DNA of 64,000 bases from Pratylenchus scribneri (Eukaryota; Nematoda; Chromadorea; Rhabditida; Pratylenchidae), in the NCBI GenBank assembly GCA_030063045.1, contig JAQSEB010000059.1, positions 248,001-312,000 of the forward strand, read 5' to 3'. This document shows, piece by piece, positions 47,601 through 57,100 of the stretch. The translations under genes and the position numbers were made by a program. Under the pieces are notes generated by a model. That model did no database searches. It saw only the letters and a list, made by a program, of their open reading frames with translations, and had not been told where the DNA came from. Position 1 is the stretch's first letter, and the number at the start of each line of letters is the position of its first letter.

Positions 47601-49186
47601 ACACTCTATAGAGCGCACTTTAAACTTTCCAAGGGAATATCGCCTTCCTGAATTTGCCAATGCCTTCTTGAGATATTGGCCAAAAACTATAAAATAAGCT
47701 GCTTTTTCTTCAAAAATTCAGGTATATTCGAAGAAATTTAATTCTTTTTAAAAGATAAAATTTATAAATTTAAATTAACTATTTTGTAGAGGACACTTAA
47801 AGCTTTCTAATGGCATATCGCCTCCCGGAATTGGCCACTGCCTCATAGAGATATGGGCCAGAAACAATTGGCGATACTCAATTTTTCCCCTCCATTCTCA
47901 CCTTCATCCAATTCATCAATATGGCCGCCTCCTCCATCCTCTTCCTCCTTTTCCCTTCTTCCCTTTGCCCAATCCCTTCCAAATTGTCCCTCCTCCTTCG
48001 GTTGAAACTTCTTTTGAGCCGATGGCCTCGGCATCATTGCCAACGTTTCTCGGGCAGCTTGGCCAATCGAATTGGCCAATTGACTGTTCGATGCGAATTT
48101 GGAAGAACACGGAGGGTCGGCCAATTCAATTAGAGTGATTGGGAGAAGGAGGCGTTCCGGGTCGACTTGGGCCGGTGTAATTTGTGGTAAATTCAGTGGC
48201 AAAAGTTGCTCAAAACTGATGCCATACAATTGGCAAAGGGATTTGCCCTGTTGATTTTAAGTATGAATTGAATTTTGGGTAATAATGGAGTTTATCCCCT
48301 AGAAGGGAATGAGGATGATGATGATGATGAAGAAGATGATGATGATGAGGAAGATAATGATGAGAACGATGGTGCTCATGATGATGAAGAAGATGATGAT
48401 GAGAAGATAAATGATAATGATGAAGAAGATGATGAAGAAGATGATAATGATGGAGAAGATGATGAGGATGAGGATGATGAGGATAAGGATGATGAAGAAG
48501 ATGATGGTGTTGATGATGATGATGAAGAAGATGATGAGGATGATGAAGATGAGGATAAGGATGATGAAGAAGATGATGGTGTTGATGATGATGATGAAGA
48601 AGATGATGAGGATGAGGATGATGAAGATGAGGATAAGGATGATGAAGAAGATGATGGTGTTGATGAGGAAGAGAATAATGAGGATGAAGCGAAGATGATG
48701 AAGAAGAAAAAGAAGAAGAAAAGATGGTGATGAATAATGAGGATGATGTTGAGGATGAAGCGAAGATGATGAAGAAGATAATGATGAGGATGATGAAGAA
48801 TATGATAATGAGGATGATGATAAAGAAGTTGTTGAAGAATATACCTCAGCTTCATCTTTATTTATCATCATCTTCATCCTTTCCCTCCTAGGGGACAGAC
48901 AAACTCCATTAGTACCGAATTTTGCCTTTTTTGGGATTTGTGGGACCTTTTCCTGAACCAACACGGCACTTTTGCAATATTCCCAATCTTCAATGCACCT
49001 TTCTGCACATTCAATCGCTGTTGCGGCCTCCGTCCTCTGGTAATAAAAAATATTCGCCGGAACTTCAGCCAATTTTCGTTCACACAGTGTTTTTTCGGTG
49101 GCACCTGGGCGAATTAGTAGGATGGACGAGAGGTAGAGGAGAAGAAGGTGAAATCGAGGCGAAGCGAAGAAGAAGCCAAAAGGCAT
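35686..49186 (-). CDS. Secreted PAN/apple plus eleven thrombospondin type-1 repeat protein
   Basis: A predicted secreted or matrix protein of 1123 residues. Twenty-three exons close in frame: 49186-48947, 48247-47902, 47284-47078, 46681-46604, 46540-46487, 45433-45359, 45077-45021, 44764-44692, 44125-44008, 43956-43896, 42771-42623, 41972-41874, 41823-41759, 41336-41187, 41141-41060, 41020-40947, 40898-40705, 40659-40595, 40218-39930, 39160-38787, 38389-38169, 36552-36307, 35740-35686. A signal peptide (FHLLLLYLSSILLI) precedes a PAN/apple module (CERKLAEVP, AIECAERCIEDWEYCKSAV, CQLYGIS) and a low-complexity linker. Then come eleven TSP1 repeats, e.g. QWTEWTEWS with CSTSCNGGKRTR, WTEWAEWGQCSASCGRG and WSEWGGCSVTCGRGF. 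Acidic inserts separate repeats 7-9. Repeats 9-11 lack the standard CSxTCG. No membrane helix is seen and the protein ends at the last TSP1 cysteine (RMPEC). The PAN-first architecture was not matched to a named gene. Confidence 0.88.
35825..36250 (-). repeat. Element family C with about 5 core units
   Basis: Reverse orientation, in the last intron of the TSP1 gene. Ends: TTTATCCTAAACCCAAAACC and GACCAGCTCTATCCAATTTT. Confidence 0.88.
36730..37225. repeat. MITE family B palindrome with internal expansion
   Basis: An arm starting TTTTTGTCCGTAACTCTGAG, a second left-type arm at about 36915 (ACTCAACGAGGCAATTAACA) and a right arm TTGCAGCCACTTTTTAGAGG ending TTGTTGAGATATGG. Probably a nested pair, in a TSP1-gene intron. 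Confidence 0.65.
37255..37470 (+). repeat. 75-bp tandem repeat containing AGAGAATACGGTAATCGAGA
   Basis: Two full and one partial copy of a unit with TTTTCCCTTCTTC, TTGCGGCTACAACTGAGAAG and AGAGAATACGGTA, in a TSP1-gene intron. It shares the AGAGAATACGGTA / TTTTCCCTTCTT pair with the repeat at 43260-43520. Confidence 0.8.
37690..38010. repeat. MITE family B palindrome, diverged
   Basis: AACTCAGCGAAGTAATAAGC on the left, and TAGAGGACATTTAGAGCTTT then GAGTTATGGCC on the right, in a TSP1-gene intron. Confidence 0.65.
38405..38745. repeat. MITE family A palindrome
   Basis: AATTTGTCGCCGTTTAAAAT and AAGAGCAGACTTTTGGCTAT on the left; TGATGAGTTATTTCAGATGG and CGTCAAAT on the right. It lies in the TSP1-gene intron 38390-38786 and nearly fills it. 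Confidence 0.85.
39225..39755 (-). repeat. Element family C with a second, shorter internal repeat
   Basis: Two 46-bp units next to about six units of a 25-28 bp motif (GTTTTGAACCATTAAACCAA), in a TSP1-gene intron. This shows expansion of a different segment of the same element. Confidence 0.85.
40285..40400. repeat. MITE family B, half copy
   Basis: A left arm only (GGTTTTTGACCCATATCTTA to CCTTTAAAAAGTGGCCATAA), in a TSP1-gene intron. Confidence 0.6.
41142..41186 (-). other. GC-AG intron, 45 nt, in the TSP1 gene
   Basis: The exon boundary reads CAAAGCAG then GCAAAATATA and the acceptor is CCAAGTTTAG. No GT allows the frame to continue, whereas GC-AG joins GHGRQS to RSRECRPNG and restores TSP1 repeat 6. 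Confidence 0.8.
41395..41605 (-). repeat. 31/32-bp minisatellite (family E) in TSP1 gene intron
   Basis: Six to seven units with the TTCGCTTAGAATAATTCCGC core, the same family and + strand orientation as the Ly6-gene array. Confidence 0.93.
42045..42575 (+). repeat. Element family C with about 8 core units
   Basis: CCAAATATACCCAAAATTGG left flank, about eight 46-bp units (one with a 4-bp TTTA insertion), right flank AATGGTTTAAAACTAAGTTA. It is in the TSP1-gene intron after exon 11. Confidence 0.92.
42825..43195 (+). repeat. Two tandem chimeras of MITE A and MITE B arms
   Basis: Each about 185-bp half starts with a family-A arm (AAATAACTCATCAAGGAC-type, GACTTTTGGCTTTTATC) and runs directly into a family-B arm (AAAGGACACTTTAGGCTTTC, CAAATGGTATATTGCCTTC). 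The pair is repeated in tandem at about 42825 and 43025, in a TSP1-gene intron. Confidence 0.7.
43255..43525 (+). repeat. 56-bp tandem repeat
   Basis: Four to five units of AAGGGAGCACAAATTTTCCC, TTCTTTTCAAGAAAAGAGAA and TACGGTACGTAATG. Open frames cross it on both strands because the unit contains no stop in some phases; it is intronic. Confidence 0.88.
43545..43875. repeat. MITE family A palindrome
   Basis: AACTCATCAAAGAATGAATC and AGAGCAGTGTTTTGGCTATT on the left; GTAGCCAAAAGTCTGCTCTT and TCCTTGATGAGCTATTTTAA on the right. It ends about 20 bp from TSP1-gene exon 10. Confidence 0.82.
44190..44690. repeat. Palindromic element with AAACCGGTTT core
   Basis: Flanks (ATAGTTTATGAAATTTCAAT against ATTGAAATTTCATAGACTAA) are inverted around a centre rich in ACCGGTTT motifs. 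A related copy is at 60260-60690. It is in a TSP1-gene intron. Confidence 0.7.
45170..45305. repeat. Element D, single arm
   Basis: CCCTACAAACCTTATACCAT, GTAGATCTCATCGAGACGCA and TTGGTATATAATTTGTTATG match the left arm of the palindrome at 26180. It lies between TSP1-gene exons 6 and 7. Confidence 0.65.
45560..46245. repeat. Two neighbouring MITE family B palindromes
   Basis: The first spans about 45575-45870 and the second about 45950-46240, each with CATAACTCAGCGAGG / CTAAAAAGTGGC left-type and GCCACTTTTTAGAGGACATT / TTGAGATATGGC right-type arms. They fill most of a TSP1-gene intron. Confidence 0.7.
46720..47040 (+). repeat. Short tandem CTCTATT(A/T)GAAGCCC repeat
   Basis: Irregular repeats of CACCTCTATTTGAAGCCC and CCCTCTATTAGAAGCC across 320 bp of a TSP1-gene intron. 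Related wording (TAGAGAATG, AGAAGCCTAC) appears near 2990 and 26480. Confidence 0.75.
47375..47865. repeat. MITE family B palindrome plus an additional arm
   Basis: A full palindrome at about 47375-47690 and another right arm to 47860 (GAGGACACTTAAAGCTTTCT, CTCATAGAGATATGGGCC), in the TSP1-gene intron between exons 2 and 3. Confidence 0.65.
48305..48850. repeat. GAT/GAA trinucleotide microsatellite, intron 1 of TSP1 gene
   Basis: Over 500 bp of GATGATGAAGA-type triplets with a higher-order repeat of about 66 bp in the middle. On the + strand it reads as an Asp/Glu tract, on the minus strand as Ser or Ile/Leu tracts. The gene's exons flank it in matching phase (VQEK to GKSLCQLYG), so it is intronic. 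Confidence 0.9.
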
Positions 49187-49944
49187 TTTTATTGGCTTTT
49201 TGGGGTTGGATGTGAGGGGAGGATGTGGAATGGATGGATGAGGAGGAGGGGAGAAACAAGTTGCAATCAACTTAATGTTTTAGAGGGAGGAAAAGCAAGT
49301 CCTTGATGAGTGAGAGGGAATCGACCTGCGCAACCGGCCATCATCTTTTCCCCTCCCCACCAATTCAGGAGCACATCCCCTTCACAATGTGTTCATCGAA
49401 TACGAATTGTACCCCGCCCACGCAATTAGATGTCCCAATCCATGGGGTGTTGCCGAATGTCGATTAATTGGTGATGATGATGAAGATGGGAGGCATTTTG
49501 GGATAAATTGAAACAATCAAAAACGATTCAAATTCCAAACTCTTCAAAATGAGCTTCAAATTATTAAATTTATCCAAACTTTTGACATTTCGAATAGATT
49601 GAAACAATCAAAAACATACAAAAATGCCTTCAGAACATTAAATATATCCAATATTTTTTATTCTTCATTCCCCTTCAAATTTTTATGACCAAATTTTAAG
49701 TGGTTGTGTAAATTTGCATTAAGTGATTGCTGAAAGGTAGCCTTAAAAGTAAAGTAGGGAGGGGAACCTGTTCTCGTCTTTTTTCTTTCCTTTGTTTTAT
49801 TAAATTCAATTTGACTTATTTTAAAAATGCATTTGAGCCATAAAAATTTATTTTATAATTGGAATGAAAAATTTTTTAGTAAAAAGCAATAATATTAAAA
49901 TATTAAGAAAATAAAAAATATCACAAATATTGTTGCATATTCAT
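49187..49944. other. Intergenic, upstream region of the TSP1 gene
   Basis: 758 bp between the TSP1-gene start and the CCDC93 stop, both on the minus strand. No open frame with recognisable coding character and no listed repeat family. Promoter and 3' UTR sequence is presumed. Confidence 0.5.
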
Positions 49945-52900
49945 TTATCCCTCTAATTCCTCCACTGTTCCTCTGAGCAATTCATTCCGTTGGCATTCCT
50001 GAAATTTGCCTTTTATTAATTAAAACATGTTTTTTATATTTGCCTGTTGAAATTCGACAACAGTTTTTGTATAAAGTCGATGTTTGTCAAGGAATGTTCG
50101 CATTTGTTCCTGGAGATGGTCCCTTTCCTCTTGTAATGTCCGCTTTTTGGCCATTTTCTTGTCCAAACTTTGATCAATGCCTTTGGCTATTTTCTGCAAA
50201 TTATCAAGAAGTGAATCGGCGCATTCTTCACGAATTGCTCTGTAAAAAAAATAAAAATATTCCAAAAATGAGTAGAAAATACAGACAAATCTTTTTGTCG
50301 GTCAATGTTATCCAACAAATCAATTTCTTGACGAGTGAAATTTCGGACATCCACAAGCGTATTGTACAATGTGAATTGCCGTTTTGTTTCACGGTGTTTG
50401 CTGACCACTGTTTAAAATGACTTATATTCAACTAATTTATCCTTCGGAACAGCCAAACTAGGCGATTTTTTAAGCACTAATATTTTTGTCTAATTTCATG
50501 TTATATTGAAGGGTGAAGGGCCAAGTTTTGGCCATATAATGGAATATTTTATAAATAAGATTGGCAGTTTCAGCCTTTTCAGATTCAGATAGAAATTATA
50601 AAAAATAACCTCAGAAGAAATATAAGAAGAAAATGAGAGAAAAGGGGAATTGGTTTGATTTAATGGCAGAAAATAAAATTTTGGCGAACATTTTCCGGAA
50701 AGAATTAAAACTTGGCGAACATTTTCTTAAAACTTGGCGAACATTTTCTTAAAACTTGGTGAACATTTTATTAAAACTTGGCGAACATTCTATTAAAACT
50801 TGGCGAACATTTTCTTAAAACTTGGCGAACATTTTATTAAAACTTGGCGAACATTTCATTAAAACTTGGCGAACATTTTATTAAAACTTGGCGAACATTT
50901 TCTTAAAACTTGGTGAACATTTTATTAAAACTTGGCGAACATTCTATTAAAACTTGGCGAACATTTTCTTAAAACTTGGCGAACATTTTATTAAAACTTG
51001 GCGAACATTCTATTAAAACTTGGCGAACATTTTATTAAAACTTGGCGAACATTTCATTAAAACTTGGCGAACATTTTATTAAAACTTGGCGAACATTTTC
51101 TTAAAACTTGGTGAACATTTTATTAAAACTTGGCGAACATTCTATTAAAACTTGGCGAACATTTTCTTAAAACTTGGCGAACATTTACCTAAAACTTGGC
51201 GAACATTTTATTAAAACTTGGCGAACATTCTATTAAAACTTGGTGAACATTTTATTAAAACTTGGCGAACATTTCATTAAAACTTGGCGAACATTTTCTT
51301 AAAACTTGGCGAACATTTCATTAAAACTTGGCGAACATTTTATTAAAACTTGGCGAACATTCTATTAAAACTTGGCGAACATTTTATTAAAACTTGGCGA
51401 ACATTTCATTAAAACTTGGCGAACATTTTATTAAAACTTGGCGAACATTTTCTTAAAACTTGGTGAACATTTTATTAAAACTTGGCGAACATTCTATTAA
51501 AACTTGGCGAACATTTTCTTAAAACTTGGCGAACATTTCATTAAAACTTGGCGAACATTTTATTAAAACTTGGCGAACATTTTCTTTAAACTTGGCGAAC
51601 ATTTTCTTAAAACTTGGCGAACATTTTCTTAAAACTTGGCGAACATTTTATTAAAACTTGGCGAACATTCTATTAAAACTTGGCGAACATTTTCTTAAAA
51701 CTTGGCGAACATTTACCTAAAACTTGGCGAACATTTTCTTAAAACTTGGCGAACATTTTCCGGAAAGGGAAAACACATTTTGGCAAACATTTAATTCCGC
51801 CTGCTTCACAAACATTTAATTCTTTTAATTACGTCTCTTTCACAATCACAACATTTAATTCCGCCTTTTTCGTGAACATTTTCCGAATTATCGTACCCCT
51901 TCTTTGCCATTATCTAATCAATTCCTCTTTTTCTCTTTTAACCCTTTATTTCTTCCTCAAAATTTAATTATTATTAATTTACTTTTAATGTTTTTAGCCT
52001 ATTCTCTTCAATTCGGTACAGAAATTTCGGTAATTTAACGAATCTAGTTGCACTGTTCCATTAATTCAACTAAATTTCCCATCTGAAACTCACTTTGATT
52101 GCACAATTCCACAAATCTTCGTTGATATTGCCTTTAATAGAAAATGGGAATTGTAATATAAAATCATAACAAATTCATCAAATACCCACCCAATTTCCGC
52201 CTGCGATGGTTTCGCTCCAACTTTTCTGCCCAAATCGGCAATTTCTCCATTCAATGTTGTCAATTCCTTATAAAGTGCTCTAATTTTTTGCTCTGCCCCC
52301 ATCAATGCCAATTCCACATTCTCTTGGCCATTTTCTCCGTCCCCAACATTCTCCTCCAATTGTTTGTCCAATTTTGCCAATTCCTCTCGGCATTCCGATT
52401 TAAAAGCACTTTCGGCTGCCTTCAAGTCGTCTCTTTCGGCCAACAAATTTTTCATCCGATTAAGCATTCTAAAAATTGGGCCAATATTAGTGTAAATTTA
52501 ATCAAAAATGTTTAACTCTTTTGGCACATTTTGAACGGCTTCATCAAATTCCTTCGTTTTTTCCTTCAAAATTTCCAATTCTTTTTCCAATTCCGTTGAT
52601 TTCAATTTCGTATTCTCAATTTCTTCATCCAATTTCTCTTCTTCAAATTCCAATTTTTCCAATTCCAAATTCAATTCTTCCATCGTTTTCGGCCCAACTT
52701 CTTCTTGCCCTCCTCCATCCAACATTTTCCCAGTGCTATAAACAAATTCCCCTTTATCATCCATTCCTTGTACCACTAATTCTTCCTCTTCTTCCTCTTT
52801 TATTTCCTTCTCAATAGAATTTTTGTCCTCAAAAGCTTCGGCCTTTTCTGTGTCCAAATTTTTTCCAATCGCCGGATGTTGCATTCTCATTACCCGTTTA

Positions 52901-53596
52901 TACACTTTTCGGCCTCTTTTAACCAATGGAAGTACTCCGGAATTGCCCATTTTCTCCTCAAATTGGAAAATAATTCTTTACTAAAATCCCATCAAAATCA
53001 GCAAACCAATTCATCACTGAATTTCCAGCCCTGTTGGCCAAATTGATAGACGCCAAAATTCAGCGTTTCATCGCCCAATTTTTCGCGCACAAAACTTGCT
53101 TCTTCCACAAGCCACTGTGGAAAAATATACTTTTCCCACTTAAAATTACAAAAAATAACCTTTATGACTGGATAAATATGTACTGAATCCATCCCCTGGA
53201 TTTGATGAGGTTCCAGCGAAAAAGGGCATTTCATTTCCGGCAAAACCCGGACGATTTTCTCGGTCAACGCACTGCAAATTCAAATTTATCCCCTTGCCTT
53301 CTACTGACCACCAATTTTTTACATCTTTTGGCCGAGAGTGGAATTTTCGGAATAGAGCAAGTCAACGTCGACATTTCCGGCACAAAGTGAAATACACCAA
53401 ACCATTCCACCGACAATCTTTCCAAAATTGAACAGTTATACTAATTTCCAACGAAATTTACTTTATCAAACGCCGAAAGTCCTTGAATTTTCGCCCGGAA
53501 ATAACCTGAATTGGCTAACAATTCCAAAATTTCAGTCAAATTTTCCTCCTGCTCAATGTCGTCAAAATGGCCAAATGCCGACGAAGTCGATTGCAT
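49945..53596 (-). CDS. CCDC93: CCDC93, subunit of the CCC/Commander endosomal complex
   Basis: CCDC93 works with CCDC22 and COMMD proteins in retrieval of membrane proteins from endosomes. Ten exons give 525 residues (human 631): 53596-53462, 53417-53323, 53271-53160, 53114-53007, 52956-52517, 52468-52190, 52131-52094, 50407-50287, 50239-50044, 49998-49945. The N-terminal calponin-homology-like (NN-CH) domain has [35 protein letters not shown] and [16 protein letters not shown] then [10 protein letters not shown], very close to the human protein. The rest is coiled coil with the conserved [14 protein letters not shown] block. The last intron uses a GC donor. The intron 50408-52093 contains a 1.07-kb 22-bp minisatellite. 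The gene is divergent from NELF-A with 577 bp between starts. Confidence 0.93.
49999..50043 (-). other. GC-AG intron, 45 nt, in CCDC93
   Basis: The donor region is TTTCAACAG then GCAAATATA; the acceptor is GCAAATTTCAG. Joining gives [14 protein letters not shown], matching the conserved CCDC93 C-terminus. No GT is available at this position. Confidence 0.85.
50688..51770 (+). repeat. 22-bp minisatellite (family F) in CCDC93 intron
   Basis: About 48 units of CTTGGCGAACATTTTCTTAA plus AA, with ATTTTATT, ATTCTATT and ATTTCATT variants in a recurring order that suggests higher-order units. The ends carry ACATTTTCCGGAAAG on both sides, then relics of the family-E motif (ATTCCGCCTG) at 51790-51870. 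Confidence 0.95.
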
Positions 53597-54173
53597 TGTT
53601 GGATTATCTTTTTTTTTCAAACAAATAAAAATAATTTAGTTGGTTTTTGTTTGGTTTATTTTTTGCTTTTTGGAATGAATTGTAGATTTTTTGACTGGAC
53701 AAAGGCAAAAAGAGCTAACAAGATGAACAAATTTTTGTCCAAGTCCGTCTCGCGCAGTAAATGGAAAAATTAAATTAATCAAAACTTAATCCCCAATCAA
53801 AATGCATTTCCTTAATTTTATGCTACCAAAATACTCGAAATTTATATGTTTTTAACTACCTAATAATCATGCGATTGGAAACGAGTAAAAGATGCCGAGC
53901 TTCATTCACGACTGTAGCGGAAAGTCCAATTATTAATTGGCATTTTTTGCATATAAAAATCTAAAATGACAATTCGTCCAAATAAATGAGTGATAATGTT
54001 AAAACAGGAGAATTAGAAGGTTAGAAAGCCTAAAGGTTATAAAATTAATTCCCATGAAATGAAATTTATGTACAAAAATATGAATTCTCGAGGTTTTTTA
54101 GGGATTTTCATAACCGTGAGCATTGATCAAAATGTTCTTTATACCAAAATAAATAAATTAAATTCATAGGAAC
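53597..54173. promoter_or_regulatory. Shared upstream region of CCDC93 and NELF-A
   Basis: 577 bp between two divergent start codons, free of the repeats that crowd neighbouring introns. It probably contains both core promoters; no specific motif could be assigned. Confidence 0.45.
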
Positions 54174-57100
54174 ATGGGTTCAAACAGCAAACCCATTTTT
54201 CGTGATCAGCAAGATCTGCTGCGATGGATCGACAACAAATTCGGTCTAAATGAGCTCTGGGGTGGTCGACAGGCTTCATTTGCTCTTTCACGCGAAATTT
54301 TGGTCGAACTGGAGACATCTTTTCAGGTTTAAATAATTTATGAATTAATTTGAAACCCAAATTTAGGAACTTGAACCGCACATTAAACTGAAAATTATCC
54401 TTGCAATTTTGCACATTTCACCCAAAACTGTTCAACTTGTATGTGTTTAAAATTAAATTAAAATTAATTTTATTTCATATTAAAGTGGAAAGAACCGTTT
54501 CAAAATATTATTGAAGAAGCCCGGAAAGATCCCGATGATTGGGTAAGCAATTAATTTTATCCAAAAACATTCGAAATTTTTTAGGTTGAAACCGTTGCGG
54601 ACATTTGCCGTCAATACCCAGAATTGGGCCTCATTCAATGTTCTTCCAAAGAGGATTCATATTTTCAACGGACACAAATTGAGCTCGAGAAAATTGGTAA
54701 TTAAAAACCAAAATACAATTTAAATATTTTTAATTTAGTTGAGGAAAAAATTGCATCTTCGCCGGTTGATTTCACTGCCCGTGCTTCATTTGATTCACAA
54801 TTTTTGCCGACGAATATTATTCAAACGGCCAGCGATGCTCCAATGATAAAACATTTTACAATTAAACAAGGCAAATTGGCTAGATCATCCAAATTGTTGG
54901 AGGAAGTTAAGAAAGGTTTCTTCAATTCAATTTAATATTTTTAAATGTTGAAAATATCGAGTTTTTTTTTTGTAAGAATTACTATATTTCGGATAAAAAT
55001 ATAGTTTAAAATGTATAAAAGTGTACACCAAGTCCGGAAAAATTCCTTTGAGCGGATTCGAACCCAAACCCATGACCTAAATTTTTACAAAACTGAGGGT
55101 CCCACCCCATTTTTGGTCGAAAATTAACAAAATAAAATTTATTCTAGAATATTTAAAAATATATAAAAAAGTGACTATCAAAAACTGAAAAAATACCTTC
55201 CTCTGAGCGGGTTCGAACCCGAGACCCCTAAATATTACAAAGGTGGAGGATCCTAGCCTAGTCCCTCTTTTGGATCAAAAATTTTCAAAAAAAAATTAAA
55301 TATTTATAAACTTTAACCAGCTTAAACCTAGGTAGTGTGGTTGAATTAAATTCATTAATTATAAATTAACTTTTATTGATTTTTACAGCCGCCGAACAAC
55401 AAACCAATCCATCCTGCAAAAAGACACATGCACTGATTTCCACATTCCCAATTAAAATTCGAAGTACCGCAAAGAAAATGGACAATTCACGTAAATTTAA
55501 AAATAATTTTTAAATTAATTTTTTGAATTTTCAGTTCCAATGAAAGGATTCGTTCCATCGGCAAATACACTGAAAATGTCGTGCGGTTTTACAAATGAAT
55601 CGAAGAAATATCAGCAAAGAACATTGTCGAATAGGACCGGAGGGGCACAGCTAATCGATATTGCGGAATTACCAAATCGAAATAGGCGGAAACGGACATT
55701 TGAGACATCACCGATTTTGGTTGGTTAATTACTATTTAATTTACTGAGAGAAGAGAGATTGAACCGATTCAATGGTTTATACCACCAAACCCAGTGGCGG
55801 TTTCAGGAGGGTGGTGCTGGGGTGCGCACCCCCGGTTTGGGGAGTGGCACCCCGGGGTGCCGTGGGGGTAGAGAGAAAAAATAGAGGTTTTTTTACAAAT
55901 TAGACTAAAAACCCAAAAAAAAATTTCGCGCTCGCGCCTATCGGCGCTCGCATTATATTTTTTTACTGATTTTTTTTCCAGAAAACCTCATAATTTTTCA
56001 AAATTTTCTGTTTTAGACCTAAAAATTTTCGCTCGCGCCGTTTTGTAAGAGCACCCCGGGGTGCTGTGATTATTTCGGCTGCGCACCCCCCCCCCCCCCC
56101 CTCTGGCAAAATCCTGGAACCGCCACTGACCAAACCCATAAACCTTATATTGGATAGATGAGATCTCATCAAGACGCATCATTTGATTATGTTTTGGCTT
56201 GGGTTTAACCAATTCAAAATTGTTTTGAACCATTTAAACCGAAATATGTTTTGAACCATTAAACTAAAATGGGGTTTGAACCATTAAACCAAAATGGGTT
56301 TAAACCGTTTAATACCCTTTAATTGTTGACCAAACCAAAATGGGTTTAAAAACCGTTTAATACCCTTTAATTTGTTGACCAAACCATAACAAATTATATA
56401 CCATTCAATGCGTCTTCTTGACCAGCTCTATCCAATTTTGGGCATATTTGGTTGGTGAATTTAGGATAAATCCACCTTAAATCGTTATAATTATTTTTGA
56501 CTATTTTTAAATTTAATTTTTTTGCAAATTTTAGCCAATTGAAAAGAAAAGAGGACCGGCGAAAGAATTGATAAATAATAAGAAAAAACAAGAAATTGCG
56601 GATGAGGCCGCTGAATTGAAATTGAAAAATGAAGAGGAAAATGTGGATGAATTTAGTGAAAATAAAGGTTCAAAAAATAATTAAAAATTAATAATATTTT
56701 CAAAATTATCAGTGGAACCAATTATTCCGGACCAACAAATGAAGGATAATTTACCCGTTGCCCAAAATGATCAAAATACGACTTTCGTACCCAATTCTTC
56801 AAATGCATTTAATGGATCTGCTTTTTTGGCACCGCCGCCGTCCGAATCTCATCAACAACCGGAAATTGCACCAAATCCAATGCAAATTCAGCACTTCAAT
56901 AATCAACCACAAAATTATCCACAATTTTCGTCCAATTCAAATCCATCTTCGTCTTTTATGGCCACGCCCATTCAACCTTCTCTGCAACAACAACAGCCGG
57001 AATATCCCAATCCAAATTCAAATCAAATATTGAATTATTCTTCCATCGCCCAACAACCACCACAACCAAACATTTTGGCACTTCAACAATTCGATGCACT

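Noticed and set aside
48275..48730. An acidic Asp/Glu-rich 151-residue open frame
   Set aside because: It is a reading of the GAT/GAA microsatellite; the opposite-strand exons of the TSP1 gene join across it in phase.
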